Source: Flavobacterium pectinovorum
Lineage (GTDB): Bacteria; Bacteroidota; Bacteroidia; Flavobacteriales; Flavobacteriaceae
Length of the DNA: 64,000 nucleotides
Assembly: GCF_900142715.1 (NCBI RefSeq)
Contig: NZ_FRBX01000005.1
Span: 124,001 to 188,000 of the forward strand
Direction: 5' to 3'
The notes under the pieces were generated by a model. It did no database searches, was not told the origin of the DNA, and saw nothing but the letters and a program-made list of their open reading frames with translations. This document shows, in pieces, positions 61,601-64,000 of this stretch; the first letter of the stretch is position 1, and each line of letters opens with the position of its first letter. The position numbers and the translations under genes are program-made.

Positions 61601-62686
61601 GCTACAGTACCTAATGATGTTAAAAATATTACAGTTACACCAACTACTGCGGATGCTACAGCAACTGTAACAGTAAATGGAGTAGAGGTGCCAAGTGGAA
61701 CTGCTTCGGGAAATATTCCTTTAGAAGTAGGTAAAAATGAAATCACTACGATAATAACAGCTCAGGATGGAACTACTAATACTTATGTAATAGTTGTTAC
61801 AAGAGAAGCTTCTAATGATGCAGGTTTGACAGATTTAGTTGTAAGTGAAGGTACTTTAAGCCCAACTTTTGCAGAAGGAACTAAAGATTATACAGCTACA
61901 GTACCTAATGATGTTACAGGGATTACAGTTACACCAACTATTGCAGATGCTACAGCAACAGTAACAGTAAATGGAGTAGAAGTACCAAGCGGAAAAGCTT
62001 CTGGAGAAATTCCTTTGCAAGTAGGTGAAAATACGATTACTACAGTAGTAACTGCAGAGGATGGGACTACTAATACTTATGTAATAGTTGTTACAAGAGA
62101 AGAAGCAGCTTCTAAGCCATCTGATAATGCAGGTTTATCTGACATTGTTGTAAGTGAAGGTACTTTAAGTCCAGAATTTAATACAGATACAAAAAATTAC
62201 ACAGTAGATGTGCCAAATGAGACTAATTCAATTATAATCACTCCTACACCAATCGATCCAAATGCAACTGTTGAGATAATAGTTGATGGAAAAACAGTTA
62301 CTGATAATACGGCTCCAATTGATCTAAAAACAGGAGAGAATGTAGTTACAATAGTTGTTACAGCTCCAGATGGTACACAAGAAACATATACTATTATTGT
62401 AAACAGAGAAGATGCAGTACCAGTTATCCCTTCAAATATTATTACTCCAAACGGAGATGGTAAAAATGATGTTTGGGTAGTTCCAGGTCTGAATGTATAT
62501 CCTAACAATTCAGTTAAAGTTTTTGACAGAGCAGCAAGATTAGTGTATTCTAAAAATAACTATAACAGTGATTGGGATGGTACTTATAAAGGATCTCCAC
62601 TTACTGAGGATACTTATTACTATCTAATTGATCTAGGGAATGGTTCACCTAAACTTAAAGGGTTCATTTCAATTATTAGAGACTAA
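58661..62686 (+). CDS. Giant T9SS type B cargo with MBG and cadherin-like repeats
   Basis: About 1,341 residues from the ATG at 58661 (signal KNLLIVLALLLFSVGYGQ); an ATG seven codons earlier (58640) is possible. Order: N-terminal beta-helix-like region (about 20-600, with NLTISGSGIRTIT and GGVMTGGILNAG), three MBG domains (611-690, 691-772, 773-851; each with KVYGSDNPVLTA and FVNGDTEAKLTTLPTI), four cadherin-like beta-sandwich repeats (about 857, 954, 1052 and 1155 to 1254; GLGDLTISEG, YTATVPND, VTVNGVEVPSG) and a C-terminal gliding-motility-associated domain (about 1255-1341; SNIITPNGDGKNDVW ... DWDGTYKGSPL). That tail is the type B sorting signal for T9SS export. It looks like a surface adhesin. 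The PorP/SprF-like gene follows. Confidence 0.88.
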   Translation: MNKNLLIVLALLLFSVGYGQSLKTWTGATSTAWNVDTNWSPEGRPTATDNVLITNASNQPVISVAGAACAILELSNSTPGSIVVLTVSAGSFSPASIIMNSGGGDTSDCSLTINTGKVTVTGNVTMNGTALQNDVTFSGDGNLLIGGVMTGGILNAGTLTSGKGTVSYNGTGTRAIGAYTYNNLTISGSGIRTITPSVIVNGILAMAGTATASAAPTYGANASLQYNSASSLTAGPEWVSPFIANGGVQISSVTGSSIVTLSNNGVEKRFNDGVSLVIDEGASLVATNTDLYFGGDFINNNGSLTTDGFVYLTGAVSQTIDGFTATKGVVMNKTAGVATFTKNLNTGKLIIDGAGTLNLGAGLTHSFTDWVRTQGTLNANSSLLKFSGNVSGAGSNFTAGTSTVEFNGGAQNLGTGSIIYNNLTLSGAGTKTFGAKTTINETFSIVSGVVADLTANLVHTAKSIKLGVTTGSGGSWGSSLSNAVNKNNTFFTSNNGIVNVGPTIVVSTDSLSGLTTTYGTPSSSNSFDLSGLAMLEGILVTPPSGFEVSTDGVTFSNTITIGAAGAIASTKVYVRLKGTIDAKDYSGNLVLTSNGTTTINIPIATSTVNKAPLTITAVKKDRQYGVANPVLTVTYDKFVNGDTEAKLTTLPTIVTTAVIGSAVGNYPITVSGAVSSNYDITYVANILDITPAALTITAVDNTKVYGSDNPVLTATYVGFVNGDTEAKLTTLPTIATTAVKGSAVGNYPITVSGAVSSNYTITYGANAVLAITPAALTITAIDNSKVYGSDNPVLTASYAGFVNGDTQVSLTTLPTITTTAVKTSAVGTYPIAASGAVSSNYAISYVSGTLTVIASSNAGLGDLTISEGALSPAFSEGTKDYTATVPNDIKEITVTPTTADAAATVTVNGKEVPSGTASENIPLEVGENTITTVVTAQDGTTQTYTIIVTREPSSDAGLGDLTISEGTLSPTFAEGTKDYTATVPNDVKNITVTPTTADATATVTVNGVEVPSGTASGNIPLEVGKNEITTIITAQDGTTNTYVIVVTREASNDAGLTDLVVSEGTLSPTFAEGTKDYTATVPNDVTGITVTPTIADATATVTVNGVEVPSGKASGEIPLQVGENTITTVVTAEDGTTNTYVIVVTREEAASKPSDNAGLSDIVVSEGTLSPEFNTDTKNYTVDVPNETNSIIITPTPIDPNATVEIIVDGKTVTDNTAPIDLKTGENVVTIVVTAPDGTQETYTIIVNREDAVPVIPSNIITPNGDGKNDVWVVPGLNVYPNNSVKVFDRAARLVYSKNNYNSDWDGTYKGSPLTEDTYYYLIDLGNGSPKLKGFISIIRD

Positions 62687-62712
62687 TAATTAAGAAGGAA
62701 AGAAATAAAACA

Positions 62713-63612
62713 ATGAAAATTAAAAAAATGAGAGTAATCTATATAAAGGTAATGATGTTCCTGATTCTATTAGGAGCAAATACCGCAAATGCGCAGTTAA
62801 CAGAATACGAGTCCATGTATTTTCAAAATCAATACTTAAATAACCCTGCTATGGCAGGGTTAGAAGAAGGTATGAAATTTAACATAGGCTACCAAAGACA
62901 ATGGGATGAAGTTCCCGGGAATCCAATATTAATGAATGCCACTTTCGAATATAATGGAGGCAACAGAACAGGGTTAGGATTAAATGTAAGTAGTGACAGA
63001 GCTGGACTAATCAATAGAACAAGAATAATGGGAACTTATGCCTATCATTTACCAATAGGAGTTGACCAAAAATTAAATTTCGGATTATCTGCAGGTGCAA
63101 AATTTGCTTCTATTGATTACAATAAAGTTGTAGGGGATAGGGACGACGCTTTATTACAGAATTATAATGAAGGTGCTGCTTTTGATGGAGATCTGGGTAT
63201 TGCGTATACTAGTAGACTATTGACAATCCAGGCAGCATTGCCAAACCTTAATGCTTTAATGTATGATAATAATGATGGTGTGAAAAAATATGTAGATCGT
63301 TCTATTTTTTATTCATCAGTGAGTTATAAAATATTACTGTCAAATGAAGATGAAAACTTAAATGTTGAACCATTGATCGCTTATAGAGGGGTTAAAGGAC
63401 ACAAAGATATTTTAGATGCAGGGGCAAGATTTAACTTTCCGGATTATAAGATGAATGTATCAGCATTTTACCATACTAATAAAACTGTTTCTACAGCTTT
63501 TGGTATTTCGCTTAACGATTTGGGTGTTTTTCTGGCTTATTCTAAATATTTTGGAAGTCTTGGTGCTTATGCAAACAATACTTTTGAAGTTGGACTTAAC
63601 TATAAATTGTAA
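62713..63612 (+). CDS. PorP/SprF family T9SS outer-membrane protein
   Basis: A 299-residue protein with signal peptide VMMFLILLGANTANAQ and the family signature ESMYFQNQYLNNPAMAGLEEGMKFNIGYQRQWDEVPGNP, followed by barrel strands. SprF-like proteins attach type B cargo to the cell surface, and genes usually lie directly beside their cargo gene, as here (26 bp after the giant protein). Together with the preceding gene it forms an export pair. Confidence 0.92.
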   Translation: MKIKKMRVIYIKVMMFLILLGANTANAQLTEYESMYFQNQYLNNPAMAGLEEGMKFNIGYQRQWDEVPGNPILMNATFEYNGGNRTGLGLNVSSDRAGLINRTRIMGTYAYHLPIGVDQKLNFGLSAGAKFASIDYNKVVGDRDDALLQNYNEGAAFDGDLGIAYTSRLLTIQAALPNLNALMYDNNDGVKKYVDRSIFYSSVSYKILLSNEDENLNVEPLIAYRGVKGHKDILDAGARFNFPDYKMNVSAFYHTNKTVSTAFGISLNDLGVFLAYSKYFGSLGAYANNTFEVGLNYKL

Positions 63613-63675
63613 TATAAGAGTTTATCATAATTAAAATAGGTTCTTTATTGAGTAAAGAATGTGATTCTAATCAGT

Positions 63676-63711
63676 AAAAAAAAGCCAGTGATTTATTTTC
63701 ACTGGCTTTTT
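63676..63711. terminator. Bidirectional terminator between the PorP/SprF and hydrolase genes
   Basis: AAAAAGCCAGTGA (63679-63691) pairs with 63699-63711 around a 7-nt loop, with A and T runs on both sides; it can end both converging genes. Confidence 0.8.
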
Positions 63712-63747
63712 CATTTTAACATGATAATATTCTAAATGGTCATCAAT

Positions 63748-64000
63748 TTATTTTGTATTCTCTAAAAAAGCATGAATATAATTTGCTACAAGATCTACAT
63801 GTTGATGTTGTGGTGCATGTCCTGTCTGTGGAAGAACGATTAATTGCGCTGTTGGTAATTGTTTGGTTAACGGATACCAATTTTCGACGGCAAAACTAAT
63901 ATCATGATCTCCGGAAATAATTAAAATTGGAATTTTAGTGGTTTTAAGTTTTCCTTTGAAATTATCTTTATCTTCTGTTAAACCAGCACTGCCTTTAAAA
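63748..64000 (-). CDS. Alpha/beta hydrolase, C-terminal part (truncated by window end)
   Basis: About 83 residues of a minus-strand gene that runs past the end of the window. The segment KIPILIISGDHDISFAVENWYPL contains the acid residue (Asp in GDHD) and LIVLPQTGHAPQHQHVDLVANYIHAFL the catalytic His of an alpha/beta hydrolase. The nucleophile region is outside the window. It ends in ENTK and stop at 63748. Its substrate is unknown; the partial sequence resembles epoxide-hydrolase/esterase-type enzymes only generally. Confidence 0.75.
   Translation of the reverse strand, partial: FKGSAGLTEDKDNFKGKLKTTKIPILIISGDHDISFAVENWYPLTKQLPTAQLIVLPQTGHAPQHQHVDLVANYIHAFLENTK

Overview
The window is a low-GC (roughly one third G+C by eye) chromosomal segment from a gliding member of the Bacteroidota, most likely Flavobacterium or a close relative. 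The evidence is the adjacent gldB-gldC pair, a type IX secretion (T9SS) plug-domain protein, a giant exported protein with a T9SS type B C-terminal domain beside a PorP/SprF-like protein, the TAnnTTTG promoter element at many starts, the lack of strong Shine-Dalgarno sites, and long Bacteroidota-type FtsZ and MraY proteins. No transposase, integrase, prophage, CRISPR array or rRNA is visible. Coding density is high and almost all genes look intact.

Layout. 0-7 kb (mainly minus strand): T9SS plug-domain protein, SNF2 helicase, methyltransferase, a GxxExxY nuclease-like gene enclosed by 31-bp inverted repeats, and methionine aminopeptidase. 7-16 kb: DUF445 membrane protein, GpmI, a DUF5916 outer-membrane protein, two convergent L,D-transpeptidases whose 3' ends overlap, a GNAT acetyltransferase, two identical tRNA-Gly genes and PepE. 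16.6-21.7 kb: a tightly overlapping run of three small exported CarboxypepD_reg-like proteins and a DUF6702 protein, followed by an M1-like metallopeptidase. 22-30 kb: TatA, PAP2 phosphatase, O-methyltransferase, an Ala/Lys-rich lipoprotein, a YceI/beta-barrel operon with a second YceI gene nearby, RlmN and a lipoprotein. 30-40.7 kb: long-chain prenyl diphosphate synthase, an ECF sigma factor with a one-TM partner and a barrel protein, a DnaG primase that has lost its zinc ligands, a LuxR-type response regulator, NadE, GldB, GldC, EngB and an alpha/beta hydrolase.

41-57.2 kb is a classical dcw (division and cell wall) cluster, all on the plus strand: mraZ, rsmH, ftsL-like, ftsI-like PBP with PASTA domain, murE, mraY, murD, ftsW, murG, murC, ftsQ, ftsA, ftsZ. 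It is preceded by a set of GTGG boxes, three of them exactly 10 bp apart, that fit an MraZ operator, and closed by a terminator after ftsZ. murF is absent from its usual place between murE and mraY, where a short dispersed-repeat sequence lies instead. It makes UDP-MurNAc peptides (meso-DAP type judging from the MurE DNPR motif), lipid I and lipid II, and the divisome core. A YqeY-like gene and tRNA-Arg(TCG) follow. 58.6-63.6 kb holds the T9SS-exported MBG/cadherin-like repeat protein with its PorP/SprF partner. The window ends inside a minus-strand alpha/beta hydrolase.

The most unusual items are the inverted-repeat GxxExxY cassette ending in the map stop codon, with related ORF-less copies elsewhere in the window; the zinc-ligand-free primase; the 10-bp-phased MraZ operator; the overlapping exported-protein operon at 16.7-19.4 kb; and several families of palindromic intergenic repeats.
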